NCBI RefSeq assembly: GCF_000426685.1
Contig: NZ_AUFV01000010.1
Coordinates: forward strand, 124,001-188,000
From: Solimonas flava DSM 18980
Lineage (GTDB): Bacteria > Pseudomonadota > Gammaproteobacteria > Nevskiales > Nevskiaceae
DNA length: 64,000 bases
Reading direction: 5' to 3'
The position numbers and the translations under genes were made by a program. Position 1 is the first letter of the stretch. Each line of letters begins with the position of its first letter. The notes below the pieces were generated by a model, which did no database searches, was not told the DNA's origin, and worked only from the letters and a program-made list of their open reading frames with translations. Below, one piece after another: positions 26,061 to 38,833 of the stretch.

Positions 26061-26104
26061 CTACGGGTTGTGGCTCAATCCGGCTTCCGCTTCTACATAT
26101 TGTG
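26061..26104 (-). promoter_or_regulatory. NrdR-like box pair upstream of nrdB
   Basis: Two sites, CTACGGGTTGTG (26,061-26,072) and CTACATATTGTG (26,093-26,104), lie exactly 32 bp apart. Read on the coding strand the second is CACAATATGTAG, matching 11 of 12 positions of the NrdR half-consensus CACWATATATWG. Paired boxes three helical turns apart are typical of NrdR control. The pair sits about 210-250 bases before the nrdB start. A DnaA-box-like TTGTGCACA follows at 26,139. Confidence 0.65.
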
Positions 26105-26234
26105 ATTGGACACAAGTTTTCCCGGCCTTGCCCCCATCTTGTGCACAGCTTTGTCCTCAGGCGCCCGAATGGGGCGCCAGGAAAACGGGCGGGCTGCAAG
26201 ACGGGTCGGGCGCGGGCGATCGGCCGCCCTGGGC

Positions 26235-26690
26235 TCAGGCCGGGCCGCTGTAGCCGCGGGCGATGAGCACGATCAGCAGCGTGATGACGGCGATCGCCGT
26301 GAGCTGCACATGCACCAGCACGCGTGTCGAGCGCAGCTCGGTCTCGGCGGGCAGAGCGCCGCCGGCTTCCAGCGCGCGCCGCCAGCGGATGAAGCGCACG
26401 GTCGGCAGCAGCGAGAGCAGGGCGGCAAGCACGAACAGGCCGACCATGCCGTGGAACAGGCCGTTGTGCCAGTAGTAGTCGGCGCCCTTGGCGCCGTGCC
26501 AGACGCGCGCCAGCCCGGTGATGAAGACGAGCGCGGCCATGATGCCGTACAGGCGGTCGACGCGCGGCAGCAGGCGCACGGCGTCCGGCGTGCTGCCGAT
26601 CTTCAGCAGATAAAGTTCGGTGACGGCGGCGCCGGTCATCGTCCAGACGGCGAGGTAGTGCAGCCACGGCAGGGCGACGGTGCTGAGCAT
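26235..26690 (-). CDS. DUF2214 family membrane protein
   Basis: 151 residues with four hydrophobic segments (about 4-24, 45-62, 78-97 and 125-145). The family hallmarks are LHYLAVWTMTGAAVTELYLLK and WHNGLFHGMVGLFV. It is an inner-membrane protein of unknown function; its conserved histidines suggest a haem or metal site. It is divergent from a phosphatase-like gene. Confidence 0.82.
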   Translation of the reverse strand: MLSTVALPWLHYLAVWTMTGAAVTELYLLKIGSTPDAVRLLPRVDRLYGIMAALVFITGLARVWHGAKGADYYWHNGLFHGMVGLFVLAALLSLLPTVRFIRWRRALEAGGALPAETELRSTRVLVHVQLTAIAVITLLIVLIARGYSGPA

Positions 26691-26812
26691 GAAAGGCTCC
26701 GGTTGGGTGGGCTCGTCGAGTCTGGAAAGCCTGGTGGCGGCGCAGAAGCGCGGGGCCGGAAGGCGCTGGCACAATGCGGCACGGGCCGCTGCGGCCGTGA
26801 TGGAGATGGTAC

Positions 26813-27379
26813 GTGAAGAATCTGCGGAAGTCGGGATGGTGCTGGGTGCTGGGGGGCGCACTGGTCGCCGGCGGCGCGCATGCGGCCGATGCGACCGTCT
26901 CGTTCGCGCCAGTGACGGCGGTGCAGGGCGGCCTGGCGCTGCCGAAGCTGCAGCAGCCGGCGCCGCGGCTGTGGATTTCCGGCCAGCCGGCCCCGGCGCA
27001 GTTCGAGCAGTTGCCGGCCTCGGGCATCCGCCGCGTCATCAATCTGCGGCCGGCCGGCGAGACGCCGGATTTCGACGAGGCCGGCGCCGCGCAACGGCTG
27101 GGCATCGCCTATCGCAACCTGCCGATCGCCGGCGCCGGCGATCTCACGCTGGGCAACGTCCGCGCGCTCGATGCGCTGCTGGCGGAAGCGCCGGACACGC
27201 CGACGCTGCTGCACTGCGCAAGCGGCAACCGGGTCGGCGCGCTGATGGGCCTGCGCGCCGCCTGGCTGCAGGGCCGTCCGCTGAACGATGCGCTGGCGAT
27301 CGGCCGCGCGCATGGTCTGGCATCGCTGGAAACCGTCGTTGCGCAACTGCTCGCGCGCGGCGTCCAGACCGCGCCCTGA
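26813..27379 (+). CDS. Exported protein-tyrosine-phosphatase-like (DUF442/BLH) protein
   Basis: 188 residues. The signal peptide ends AHAAD. The domain resembles the beta-lactamase-hydrolase-like phosphatase fold: LWISGQPAPAQFEQL, GIRRVINLRPAGE and the P-loop HCASGNRVG, which is the CX5R signature with catalytic Cys and Arg. The expected general acid aspartate is not obvious. It starts with GTG, preceded by GGAGATG. It may be a periplasmic phosphatase with an unknown substrate. Confidence 0.8.
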   Translation: MKNLRKSGWCWVLGGALVAGGAHAADATVSFAPVTAVQGGLALPKLQQPAPRLWISGQPAPAQFEQLPASGIRRVINLRPAGETPDFDEAGAAQRLGIAYRNLPIAGAGDLTLGNVRALDALLAEAPDTPTLLHCASGNRVGALMGLRAAWLQGRPLNDALAIGRAHGLASLETVVAQLLARGVQTAP

Positions 27380-27492
27380 GCACTTGCGCCGAGTCGGCGC
27401 GTTCGTCGCTTCGCCGGTTGTTTCAGCGTTGCGCTTTCGCGCACGCTCCGGCCAGAGGCGCCGCATCGCCGTAAAGCTTGCGCAGCGATCGG

Positions 27493-27526
27493 CCATGAAA
27501 AAGGCCGCCCCGAAGGGCGGCCTTTT
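27493..27526 (-). terminator. nrdA: Intrinsic terminator of nrdA (UUCG loop)
   Basis: On the minus strand the 12-bp stem AAAAGGCCGCCC / GGGCGGCCTTTT is closed by a TTCG tetraloop and ends in a T run, 30 bases after the nrdA stop. With A and T runs on both sides it could also serve the convergent phosphatase-like gene. Confidence 0.92.
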
Positions 27527-27555
27527 CGTTTGCAGCAGGCGCTTCGACAACGTGC

Positions 27556-30543
27556 TTACTGGCAGGCCTCGCAGTCCGGATCGAGGATCGAGCAGACCTT
27601 GGCGCTGCCGGTGCCGGCTTCGAGCGTCGGCAGCACGATCGGCTCGGCGTCGGCCATGACCGGCTTCGGCGCGGCCAGCGCTGCGGCCGGGGCGGACGGT
27701 TTGGCGGCGCCGCCGCCGCCAGCACCGGTCTTGCCGACGGCGTTCAGGCGGTCGTCCTGGATCGTCGTCTTCTCGGCGTGCGTGGCGCCCAGCGTGCGCA
27801 GGTAGTACGTGGTCTTCAGGCCGGACAGCCAGGCGTGCTTGTAGAGCTCGTCCAGCTTCTTGCCCGAGGGCTGCGCCATGTACAGGTTCAGCGACTGCGC
27901 CTGATCGATCCACTTCTGGCGGCGGCTGCCGGCATCGACGAGGCGCCTGGCGTCGACCTCGAACGCGCACTTGTAGATGTCCTTCAGCTCCTGCGGGATG
28001 CGGTCGATCTTCTGCACCGAGCCGTCGAAGTACTTGAGGTCGTGCGCCATGACCTCGTCCCACAGGCCGAGCTTCTTGAGGTCGTTGACGAGGTATTCGT
28101 TGACGACCGTGAACTCGCCCGAGAGGTTCGACTTGACGTAGAGGTTCTGGTACGTCGGCTCGATCGACTGCGACACGCCGGTGATGTTGGCGATGGTCGC
28201 GGTCGGCGCGATCGCCATCGTGTTGCTGTTGCGGATGCCGGTGGCGCGGATCTGCCCGCGCAGCGCGTTCCAGTCGAAACGGCCGGACTCGCGGGTGTCC
28301 TGCTGCAGGTACTGCTCACCGCGCGCCTTGGCGAGGATCCGGATCGAATCGATCGGCAGGATGCCCTGGTCCCACAGCGAACCCTTGAAGCTCGAGTACG
28401 CGCCGCGCTCGATGGCGAGGTCGGCCGAGGACTTGACCGCGTAGTAGCTGATCGCTTCCATCGACTCATCGGCGAACTGGATCGCCGCTTCCGACTCGTA
28501 CGGCAGGCGCAGCTTGTACAGCGCGTCGTTGAAGCCCATCACGCCGAGGCCGACCGGGCGGTGGCGCAGGTTGGAGTTACGCGCCGTGGCCACCGAGTAG
28601 TAGTTGTAGTCGATGACGTTGTCGAGCATGCGCATCGCGGTGCGCACGGTCTTCTCCAGCTTGACGAGGTCGAGCTGGCCGTCAGCGCCGATGTGCGACG
28701 GCAGGTTCACGGAGCCGAGGTTGCAGACCGCGATCTCCTGGCCGGCCTTGGTGTTCAGCGTGATCTCGGTGCACAGGTTCGACGAGTGCACGACGCCGAC
28801 GTGCTGCTGCGGCGAGCGCAGGTTGCACGGGTCCTTGAACGTGATCCACGGATGGCCGGTTTCGAACAGCATCGACAGCATCTTGCGCCACAGGTTGAGG
28901 GCGGGGATGCGCTTGAAGTTCTTGATGCGGCCCTCGTCGGCGAGGCGCTCGTACTCCGTGTACTTCTTCTCGAAGGCCTCGCCGATCAGGTCGTGCAGGT
29001 CCGGCGTTTCTTCGGGCGAGAACAGCGTCCACGGGCCTTCTTCCATCACCCGCTTCATGAACAGGTCCGGCACCCAGTTGGCCGTGTTCATGTCGTGCGT
29101 GCGGCGGCGGTCGTCGCCTGTGTTCTTGCGCAGTTCGAGGAATTCCTCGATGTCGCGGTGCCAGGTTTCCAGATACGCGCACAGCGCGCCCTTGCGCTTG
29201 CCGCCCTGGTTGACGGCGACGCAGGTGTCGTTGGCGACCTTGAGGAACGGCACCACGCCGTTGCTCTTGCCGTTGGTGCCCTTGATCCAGCCGCCCATGC
29301 CGCGCACCGGCGTCCAGTCGTTGCCGAGGCCGCCGGCAAACTTGGAGAGCATGGCGTTGTCGTGGATCGCGCCGAAGATGCCGTGCAGGTCGTCCGGCAC
29401 CTGCGTCAGGTAGCAGCTCGACAGCTGCGGACGCAGCGTGCCGGAGTTGAACAGCGTTGGCGTGCTCGACATGAAGTCGAAGCTCGACAGCAGCGTGTAG
29501 AACTCGATCGCGCGCGCTTCGCGGTCGATCTCGTTGATCGCCAGGCCCATCGCCACGCGCATGAAGAACGCCTGCGGCAGCTCGAAGCGCGTCTTGTTGC
29601 TGTGGATGAAGTAGCGGTCGTACAGCGTCTGCAGGCCGAGATAGTCGAACTTGCCGTCGCGGTCGGCGAGCAGCGCCTTGCCGAGCGCGTCGAGGTCGTA
29701 GAGCGCGAGCTTGGGATCGAGCAGTTCGAGCTCGACGGCCTTGTGGATGTAGGCGCGGAAGTAGTCCGGGTAGATCGCCTTCATTTCCTCGAAGGTCGGC
29801 CGCGTTTCCGGCATGCCGAGGAACTTCAGCGCCTCGTGGCGCATCGCGTCGAGCAGCAGGCGCGAGGAGACGTAGGTGTAGTTCGGCTCCTTCTCGATGC
29901 GCGCGCGGGCGGCGAGCGTCAGCGCCTGACTCAGCTCGGCTTCCGGAATGCCGTCATAGAGATCGCGCAGCGCGGCGGCGACGATCTCCTCGACGTTGAC
30001 GTTGGCGAAGCCGGCGCAGGCTTCGCTGACGAGGCGGTGCATGCGGGCCTCGTCGAGCGCCACGACGCTGCCGTCGTCGCGCTTGACGCTGATCGACGGC
30101 TTGGCGGCGTCGGCCGGCGCGGCCTTGGCGGCTTCGGCGGCGCGCTTGCGGGTCTGTTCCTCGCGGTACAGCACGTAGGCGCGGGCAATCTTGTGCTCGC
30201 CGGCGCGCATCAGGGCCAGTTCGACGTGATCCTGGATGTCCTCGATATGCAGCGTGCCGCCGCCGGCCATGTTGCGCGTCAGCGCGGCCTGCACCGACTG
30301 CGTGATCTGCTCGACCTTCTCGCGCACGGCGGCCGAAGCCGCGGCGGCGCCGCCTTCGACGGCGAGGAAGGCCTTGGTGATGGCGACGGAAATCTTCTTG
30401 GCGTCGAAGCTGGTGAGCTTGCCGTTGCGGCGGATCACCTTGATGCCGCCCGGCGCGGTCGCCGCGACTTCCGCGGTGCTGACCAGCGTGTCCGGCGGGG
30501 TGCGGCGGCTTTCGACGGGCGAAGCGGTGGTTTGTGTCAGCAT
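27556..30543 (-). CDS. nrdA: Class Ia ribonucleotide reductase, alpha subunit
   Basis: 995 residues, longer than the 761 of E. coli because it has two N-terminal ATP-cones (about 35-125 and 150-235). The first begins IKVIRRNGKLTSFDAKKI and the second ISVKRDDGSVVALDE. Active-site cysteines are visible in QLSSCYLT (about 374), SNLCTEI (about 591, the thiyl-radical site) and AVCNLGS (about 604). The radical-transfer tyrosines are in TTYYLRT, and the redox pair is CEAC at the C terminus. The second cone may be degenerate. It is transcribed separately from nrdB. Confidence 0.97.
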   Translation of the reverse strand: MLTQTTASPVESRRTPPDTLVSTAEVAATAPGGIKVIRRNGKLTSFDAKKISVAITKAFLAVEGGAAAASAAVREKVEQITQSVQAALTRNMAGGGTLHIEDIQDHVELALMRAGEHKIARAYVLYREEQTRKRAAEAAKAAPADAAKPSISVKRDDGSVVALDEARMHRLVSEACAGFANVNVEEIVAAALRDLYDGIPEAELSQALTLAARARIEKEPNYTYVSSRLLLDAMRHEALKFLGMPETRPTFEEMKAIYPDYFRAYIHKAVELELLDPKLALYDLDALGKALLADRDGKFDYLGLQTLYDRYFIHSNKTRFELPQAFFMRVAMGLAINEIDREARAIEFYTLLSSFDFMSSTPTLFNSGTLRPQLSSCYLTQVPDDLHGIFGAIHDNAMLSKFAGGLGNDWTPVRGMGGWIKGTNGKSNGVVPFLKVANDTCVAVNQGGKRKGALCAYLETWHRDIEEFLELRKNTGDDRRRTHDMNTANWVPDLFMKRVMEEGPWTLFSPEETPDLHDLIGEAFEKKYTEYERLADEGRIKNFKRIPALNLWRKMLSMLFETGHPWITFKDPCNLRSPQQHVGVVHSSNLCTEITLNTKAGQEIAVCNLGSVNLPSHIGADGQLDLVKLEKTVRTAMRMLDNVIDYNYYSVATARNSNLRHRPVGLGVMGFNDALYKLRLPYESEAAIQFADESMEAISYYAVKSSADLAIERGAYSSFKGSLWDQGILPIDSIRILAKARGEQYLQQDTRESGRFDWNALRGQIRATGIRNSNTMAIAPTATIANITGVSQSIEPTYQNLYVKSNLSGEFTVVNEYLVNDLKKLGLWDEVMAHDLKYFDGSVQKIDRIPQELKDIYKCAFEVDARRLVDAGSRRQKWIDQAQSLNLYMAQPSGKKLDELYKHAWLSGLKTTYYLRTLGATHAEKTTIQDDRLNAVGKTGAGGGGAAKPSAPAAALAAPKPVMADAEPIVLPTLEAGTGSAKVCSILDPDCEACQ

Positions 30544-30696
30544 TTTTTGTGTCCCCTTCGAAATGAATCGGTCCCGGCCTGGGTTCCAGAGCGGGTGCCA
30601 GGTGCGCGCGTTCCTCGCTTATTTCCGTGGGAGCAGGGTGACGCGTGGCAGTGTCGCAAGACTAGGCTGCGCGCCTACGAGCGTCAACCGATTTTT

Positions 30697-30740
30697 CAAC
30701 ATGTTGTGGTTGTCTCCGCCATGAACCCCAATGGCTTGTG
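30697..30740 (-). promoter_or_regulatory. NrdR-like box pair upstream of nrdA
   Basis: CAACATGTTGTG (30,697-30,708) and CAATGGCTTGTG (30,729-30,740) are 32 bp apart, the same spacing as upstream of nrdB. The stronger site reads CACAACATGTTG on the coding strand, like CACAATATGTAG at nrdB. The pair lies 154-197 bases before the nrdA start. Confidence 0.62.
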
Positions 30741-31322
30741 TCATCGCGGTGCAATACGGGTTCAAAACTTGTGCATAAGCTCGGGACAATCCGGCTTTGC
30801 CGACCGCAAACAGACACTTAGCAGCGCGTGCCCGGCGCCGGGCCAGCGTCGAAGCGGAATCGGCCGGCAAAAGCCCGGTTCCATGCGCGTTCCACCGGCT
30901 GCGACGATGTGACAATAAATCGATCATTATCGCGCTGAATGTCAATAAATCTCATACGCCGGGGGCTTCCGTCCGCGAAATTCGCGTTGTCGGTCACAGG
31001 CTTTGCCCCGATATGGCGTCGCGGCCCATCGTTTTTTTCGTGACGGAGATCGCGCACAGAAAAGACCCGAGGCCGCGGGCTGCGCGAATGGCGGCTGCGG
31101 GGTGCGTGGCGGGCCGCGCCGCCTGCGGCCGGCCGCCGCGGCGCGGCGACGGCGCGTTTCGCGGTGCGGAAGCGGCGAGCCGGCGGCGGCGCAGGCCGGC
31201 GCGGCGCGCGGCCGCGCGGCACAAACATCGGCTGGCGGAGGCGGCCTTCGGTGTCGCGCCGGCGCGGGAGGACGTCCCGGCGACGCCGGCGGCCCGGCCC
31301 GGCTACGGCGCCTTTCGCCGGC
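30741..31322. other. Gene-free stretch between the nrdA promoter and the efflux operon
   Basis: About 580 bases without a supportable gene. Open frames here are GC-skew artefacts with Arg/Ala-rich translations. The stretch 30,900-30,955 is AT-rich and carries the imperfect direct repeat TGACAATAAATC (30,910) and TGTCAATAAATC (30,940), 30 bp apart. The remainder, to the end of the outer-membrane factor gene, is nearly pure GC. Confidence 0.5.
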
Positions 31323-32807
31323 TCAGGGCGCGGCCTGGCTGACGACGGCCTGGCTGGCGACGGTGCTGGCCGGCGCGGCGCCGTCGGTGCTCGACCAGCC
31401 GCCGCCGAGCGCGCGGATCAGCGCGACGCTGGCGCGCAGGCGGTTGGTTTCGAGACTGACACTGTCGCGCTGCGTGGACAGCGCCGCGGTTTGCGCGCTG
31501 GTCACTTCCAGATAGCTGGCGGCGCCTTCGCGGTAGCGCGTCATCGCGTAATCGACCGACTGCTGCGCCGCGGCGACGGCCTGCGCCTCGTCCTCGGCCG
31601 CCGTGCGGTAGCGCGACAGCAGCGCGAGGTTGTCTTCGACCTGTGCGAACGCGGCGAGCGCGGTGGCGCGGTAGCGGGCGCCGGCTTCGTCGAGCGCGGC
31701 GCGCGCCTGACGCACCTGCGCCTCGCGCAGGCCGCCGTTGAACAAGGTCAGCGCCAGATTCGGCCCGGCCGACCAGAACAGATTGGAGGCCTTGAACCAG
31801 TCGGTGCGCTCATAGCTGGCGTAGCCGATCGTGCCGCCGAGGCTCAGCGTCGGGAACCAGGCGGCGCGGGCGATGCCGACGCTGGCATTGGCCTGCGCGG
31901 TGCGGCGTTCGGCGGCGGCGATGTCCGGGCGGCGCTGCAGCAGCGTCGCCGGCACGTCGGCCGGCACGTCCGGCAGGCTCAGGTGCGCGGTGCGCGGCGC
32001 GATCGCGAAGCTCGACGGCGATGCGCCGACCAGCACGGCGATGGCGTGTTCGAGCACGGCACGGCGTGCGGCCGTGGTCGAAACCTGCGACCTGGCGGTC
32101 TGCAGCTGGGTGCGGGCGCGGGCGACGTCGAGGCCCGACGCGGCGCCGGCGGCCTGCCGCGACTGCGTCAGCTCCAGCGCTTTTTCGTAGGCGACGACGG
32201 TGTCCTGCAGCAGCTGCTGCTCGATGTCGAGGCCGCGCAGCTGGATATAGCTGTCGGCCAGCTCCGCCTGCAGCGACAGCCGCGCCGATTCCAGATCCGC
32301 GGCGGCCGCGGCGAGGCTGGCGTCGCCGGCCTTCACGGTATTGCGCACACGGCCCCAGAGATCGAGCTCGTAGCCGGCCGACACGCCGAGCGTGTTGTTG
32401 CCGTAGTAGTCGGGCAGCGAGCCGGTCGGTGGTTGCAGGTCCGAACTGCGGTCGCGTTCGACTTTGCCGCCGAGCGAGAAGCTCGGGAACAGCGCGGCGC
32501 GCGACTGGTCGCGATAGGCGCTGGCCTGCTCGTAGCGCGCCAGCGCCGCGGCGAGGTCCGGGCTGTTCAGGGCGAGGCGTTCGGCCAGCGCGTTCAGCTC
32601 GGCGTCGCCGTACCGCGTCCACCAGGCGCCGCGCGGCAGGTGATCGGCCGGCGCGGCCGGCGTCCAGCCGTCGGCGGCGGCTTCCTTGTAGTGCTCGGCG
32701 AGCGGCACCGCCGGCACTTCGTACTTCGGCGCGAACGAACAGGCGGCCAGCGCCGCCAGGCTCAGCATGGCGAAGGCCGGGCGCGCAGCTGCGGGCAGGC
32801 GGGGCAT
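31323..32807 (-). CDS. NodT-family outer-membrane efflux lipoprotein
   Basis: 494 residues. Lipobox LAAC is followed by SFAPKYEVP, the usual start of OprM/NodT factors. Two repeated OEP domains of long helices and strands follow, with the signature SVGIARAAWFPTLSLGG in the second. It forms the outer-membrane channel of the tripartite pump. ATG at 32,807 gives a normal signal peptide; a TTG at 32,816 overlapping the adaptor stop is possible. The Ala-rich C-terminal tail is unstructured. It is last in the RND operon. Confidence 0.92.
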   Translation of the reverse strand: MPRLPAAARPAFAMLSLAALAACSFAPKYEVPAVPLAEHYKEAAADGWTPAAPADHLPRGAWWTRYGDAELNALAERLALNSPDLAAALARYEQASAYRDQSRAALFPSFSLGGKVERDRSSDLQPPTGSLPDYYGNNTLGVSAGYELDLWGRVRNTVKAGDASLAAAAADLESARLSLQAELADSYIQLRGLDIEQQLLQDTVVAYEKALELTQSRQAAGAASGLDVARARTQLQTARSQVSTTAARRAVLEHAIAVLVGASPSSFAIAPRTAHLSLPDVPADVPATLLQRRPDIAAAERRTAQANASVGIARAAWFPTLSLGGTIGYASYERTDWFKASNLFWSAGPNLALTLFNGGLREAQVRQARAALDEAGARYRATALAAFAQVEDNLALLSRYRTAAEDEAQAVAAAQQSVDYAMTRYREGAASYLEVTSAQTAALSTQRDSVSLETNRLRASVALIRALGGGWSSTDGAAPASTVASQAVVSQAAP

Positions 32808-32812
32808 CGCGC

Positions 32813-33983
32813 TCAACCCTTCTTCGCCGCGCCGGCCGGCGCGGCCTTGTCGTCCGCCGGCTTCTCGGCGACGCGCACGCTATCGCCTTCGAGCAGCGAA
32901 TCGGGCGGGCTGTCGATGATGCGGGCGCCGGCTTCGAGGCCCGACACCTCGACGACCTTGCCGAGGTCGCGGGTGATCGTCACCGGCTTCATCGCCACCT
33001 TGCCGTCGGCGCCGAGCGTCGCGACCTGCATGCCGTCGGCGTTGAAGATCAGCGTGCTCGCCGGAATCGTCGCGCCGACTGCGCGGCCCGGCAGTTCGAG
33101 GCTGACGTCGGCGTAGCCGCCCGGCAGCAGCGCGCCGTCGGCGTTGTCGACCACCATTTGCACCAGCGCGCCGCCGGACGTGGCGCTGACCGCGCGTGCC
33201 ATGCTTTCGATGCGGGCGTCGAAGCGGCGGCCGGGCTGTTCCGGCACGTTCAGCGTCGCTGCCTGGCCGATCTGGATCGACGGCACGTACACCTGCGGCA
33301 CCTGCGCGTAAAGGCGCAGGCGCCGCGTGTCGGCGACGACGAACAGCGGGCTGCCGGCGCCGGCCGTGATCAGCGCACCGAGGTCGGTGTTGCGCGCGGT
33401 AACGACGCCGTCGAACGGCGCGACCACGCGCTTGAAGCCCTGCGTGGCGACCAGACGCTCGAGATTGGCGCGCGCCGACCGGGCGGCCGCTTCCTTGACC
33501 GCGGCGTCGCCGGTCTTTTCGTCGACTTCCTGCTTCGATACCGCGTCGGTGCCGAGCATCGACTGCCAGCGCTTGGCGGTGCTGCGCGCCAGCTCGGCGT
33601 CGGCCTCGGCCTTGGCGAGATCGGCGCGCGCCTGCGCGAGCTGCTGGTCGAGTTCCGGCGTCTCGATTTCGGCGAGCACCTGGCCGGCCTTCACCGGCGC
33701 GCCGATGTCGACGGTCCAGCGCTTCAGGTAGCCGCTGGCGCGCGCGTACAGCGGCGCCTGCGCGTAGGCCTCGAGGCGGCCCGGCAGCTGCAGCGCGGCG
33801 GCGGCGCCGAGCGGCTGTGGCTGCACGACGGCGACCGTCGGAATGGCGTTCTCGGCGGTCCAGGCGCGCAGCTCGCTGGCGCCGCGCGCGCGCGTCGTCA
33901 GGCCGATCGCGACGATCGCCAGCAGCACGAGGGCCGCGACGATCGCCGCGGTGCGCAGGCCGCGCGGCGCGGCGGGGGCGGTG

Positions 33984-33997
<14 letters not shown>
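32813..33997 (-). CDS. RND efflux periplasmic adaptor (membrane fusion protein)
   Basis: 394 residues. An N-terminal membrane anchor (about 18-38) precedes the first half of a lipoyl-like domain (ARASGYLKRWTVDIGAPVKAGQVLAEIETPELDQQL), a coiled-coil hairpin, the second lipoyl half (RVVAPFDGVVTARNTDLGALI), and beta-barrel and membrane-proximal domains. ATG at 33,997 has GGGAG upstream and lies inside the end of the permease gene (14-base overlap). It connects the permease to the NodT channel. Confidence 0.94.
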
Positions 33998-37187
<3,190 letters not shown>

Positions 37188-37336
37188 GAGGTGATCCGTG
37201 TAGAGGCGGGCGGGCCCGGCAGTATGGGCGCGGGGCCTTAGCGCAGTCCTGTCCCGTTCATGAAGAAAAAGTCATCTGTGCGACGGCTCGCGCGGGTGAC
37301 GCCAGACCGGCGCCGTTGCCGGCGCTGCACCGCGCG

Positions 37337-38833
37337 TCAGGCGGCGCCGGAGAGGTCGCGCGGCACGCAGTACAGCGACACGCGTGCGCCGCCGTGCTCG
37401 CTTTCGCCGATTTCGAGGCGGAAGCCATGCAGGCGCATGATCGCCGAGACGATGCTGAGCCCGAGACCGGAGCCGGGCAGGTGGCGCGTGCAGTCGCTGC
37501 GGTAGAAGCGCTGCAGGACCGCTTCGCGTTCGCCGGGCGGAATGCCGGGGCCGCTGTCGACCACGCACAATTTGGCGCCGCCGTCGTAGGGGCGCAGGCG
37601 CATGCGGATCGCGCCGCCGGGCGGGGTGAACTTGACGGCGTTGCTGAGCAGATTGCTGATCGCCTCGAACAGCAGCTCGCGGTCGGCGGGGATCGCCGGC
37701 AGGGCCTCCTCGATCTCGATCTGCAGCTGCACGTCCTTGTCCTCGGCCAGCGGCGCATAGAGATCCTGCAGCTCGCGGACCGTCGCGGCGAGATCGACGT
37801 GGCCGAAGCCGGCGCGGCGGCGCAGGTCTTCCATCTCCGAGATGCGCAGCAGCGCGGCGAAGCGGGCCAGCAGCGCGTCGACGTCATCGATGCAGCGGTC
37901 GATGGTCGCGGCGCGCGCATCGGCCGGCGCGGTCTGCGTGCGCAGCCGGTGCAGCTGCGCACGCAGGCGCGTCAGCGGCGTGCGCAGGTCGTGGGCGATG
38001 TTGTCGCAGACGCCCTTGACCTCGCCCATCAGGTGTTCGAGCTCGGCGAGCATGGTGTTGACGATGGTCGCCAGCAGATCGAGCTCGTCGCGGCGGCGGC
38101 TGACCGGCAGGCGCGCGTCGAGTTGTCCCTGCATGATCGGCTGCACGGCGGCCTCGATCGCGCGCACCCGGCGCAGCGGGCCGCGGCTCAGCAGGTAGCC
38201 GCCGATCAGGCCGGGGATCAGCGTCAGCGACAGCGCCCACAGCAGGCTCTGGCGCAGGATCAGTCCGACCTGCTCGATGACGTTGGTGCCGCGCGCCAGC
38301 ACCATCAGCTCGCCGCTCGGCAGATACAGCGCGAGCGTGCGGGCCGGAAACTCGCCGTCGCGATCGCGCCGTTCGATGCCGCGCGCCAGCAGGCGGACGC
38401 GGCCGTCGGCCGGCAGGCCCTGCGGCGGTCGTCGCAGGTTGCCGCTCAGATAGCGGCCGTCGGGCGTGAACAGTCCGTACGCCATGACACCCTGCAGGTC
38501 GATCGCGCTGGCGGCCTTCATCGCCTCCGGCAGGCGCTCGCGCTCGATGGTCGCGAAATAGTGGGCGCGCTGTTCGAGGATCTGGTCGACGACCGTCGAC
38601 AGATAGTTGCGCGTCTCCCAGTGCACGACGCCGATCAGCACCGCGCTCCAGACCACGAACAGCGCGCCGTAGATGACGATCAGCCGCGTCGTCGACGAGC
38701 GCCACGACAGGCTCAGCTCGATCGGTACGCTGTTGCCGGGCGGCCCCGCCGGCGCCCTGCTCGGCGCACGCGGCGTCGCCACCGCCGCGGCGTCGGCCTT
38801 CGGGGTCACGTCCGCGGCCGGTTCAGCCGGCAT
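37337..38833 (-). CDS. Sensor histidine kinase of the efflux locus
   Basis: 498 residues. A 40-residue Pro/Ala-rich cytoplasmic N terminus precedes helix 1 (about 50-70). The periplasmic sensor loop spans about 70-190 and helix 2 about 195-215. HAMP is followed by the H-box (IAHDLRTPLTRL, His281), the N-box (NLLSNAVKF) and G-boxes (DSGPGIPPGE, GSGLGLSI). It overlaps the upstream response-regulator gene by 11 bases, so the pair is one operon, and it likely controls the RND pump just downstream. Confidence 0.93.
   Translation of the reverse strand: MPAEPAADVTPKADAAAVATPRAPSRAPAGPPGNSVPIELSLSWRSSTTRLIVIYGALFVVWSAVLIGVVHWETRNYLSTVVDQILEQRAHYFATIERERLPEAMKAASAIDLQGVMAYGLFTPDGRYLSGNLRRPPQGLPADGRVRLLARGIERRDRDGEFPARTLALYLPSGELMVLARGTNVIEQVGLILRQSLLWALSLTLIPGLIGGYLLSRGPLRRVRAIEAAVQPIMQGQLDARLPVSRRRDELDLLATIVNTMLAELEHLMGEVKGVCDNIAHDLRTPLTRLRAQLHRLRTQTAPADARAATIDRCIDDVDALLARFAALLRISEMEDLRRRAGFGHVDLAATVRELQDLYAPLAEDKDVQLQIEIEEALPAIPADRELLFEAISNLLSNAVKFTPPGGAIRMRLRPYDGGAKLCVVDSGPGIPPGEREAVLQRFYRSDCTRHLPGSGLGLSIVSAIMRLHGFRLEIGESEHGGARVSLYCVPRDLSGAA

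Noticed and set aside
26139-26147. DnaA-box-like TTGTGCACA near nrdB as a replication origin
   Set aside because: One near-match does not make an origin; no cluster of boxes, no dnaA or dnaN gene and no AT-rich unwinding element is present.
27778-30912. 1,044-codon plus-strand frame opposite nrdA
   Set aside because: The reverse strand is unmistakably NrdA with all catalytic motifs; the antisense frame has no family features.
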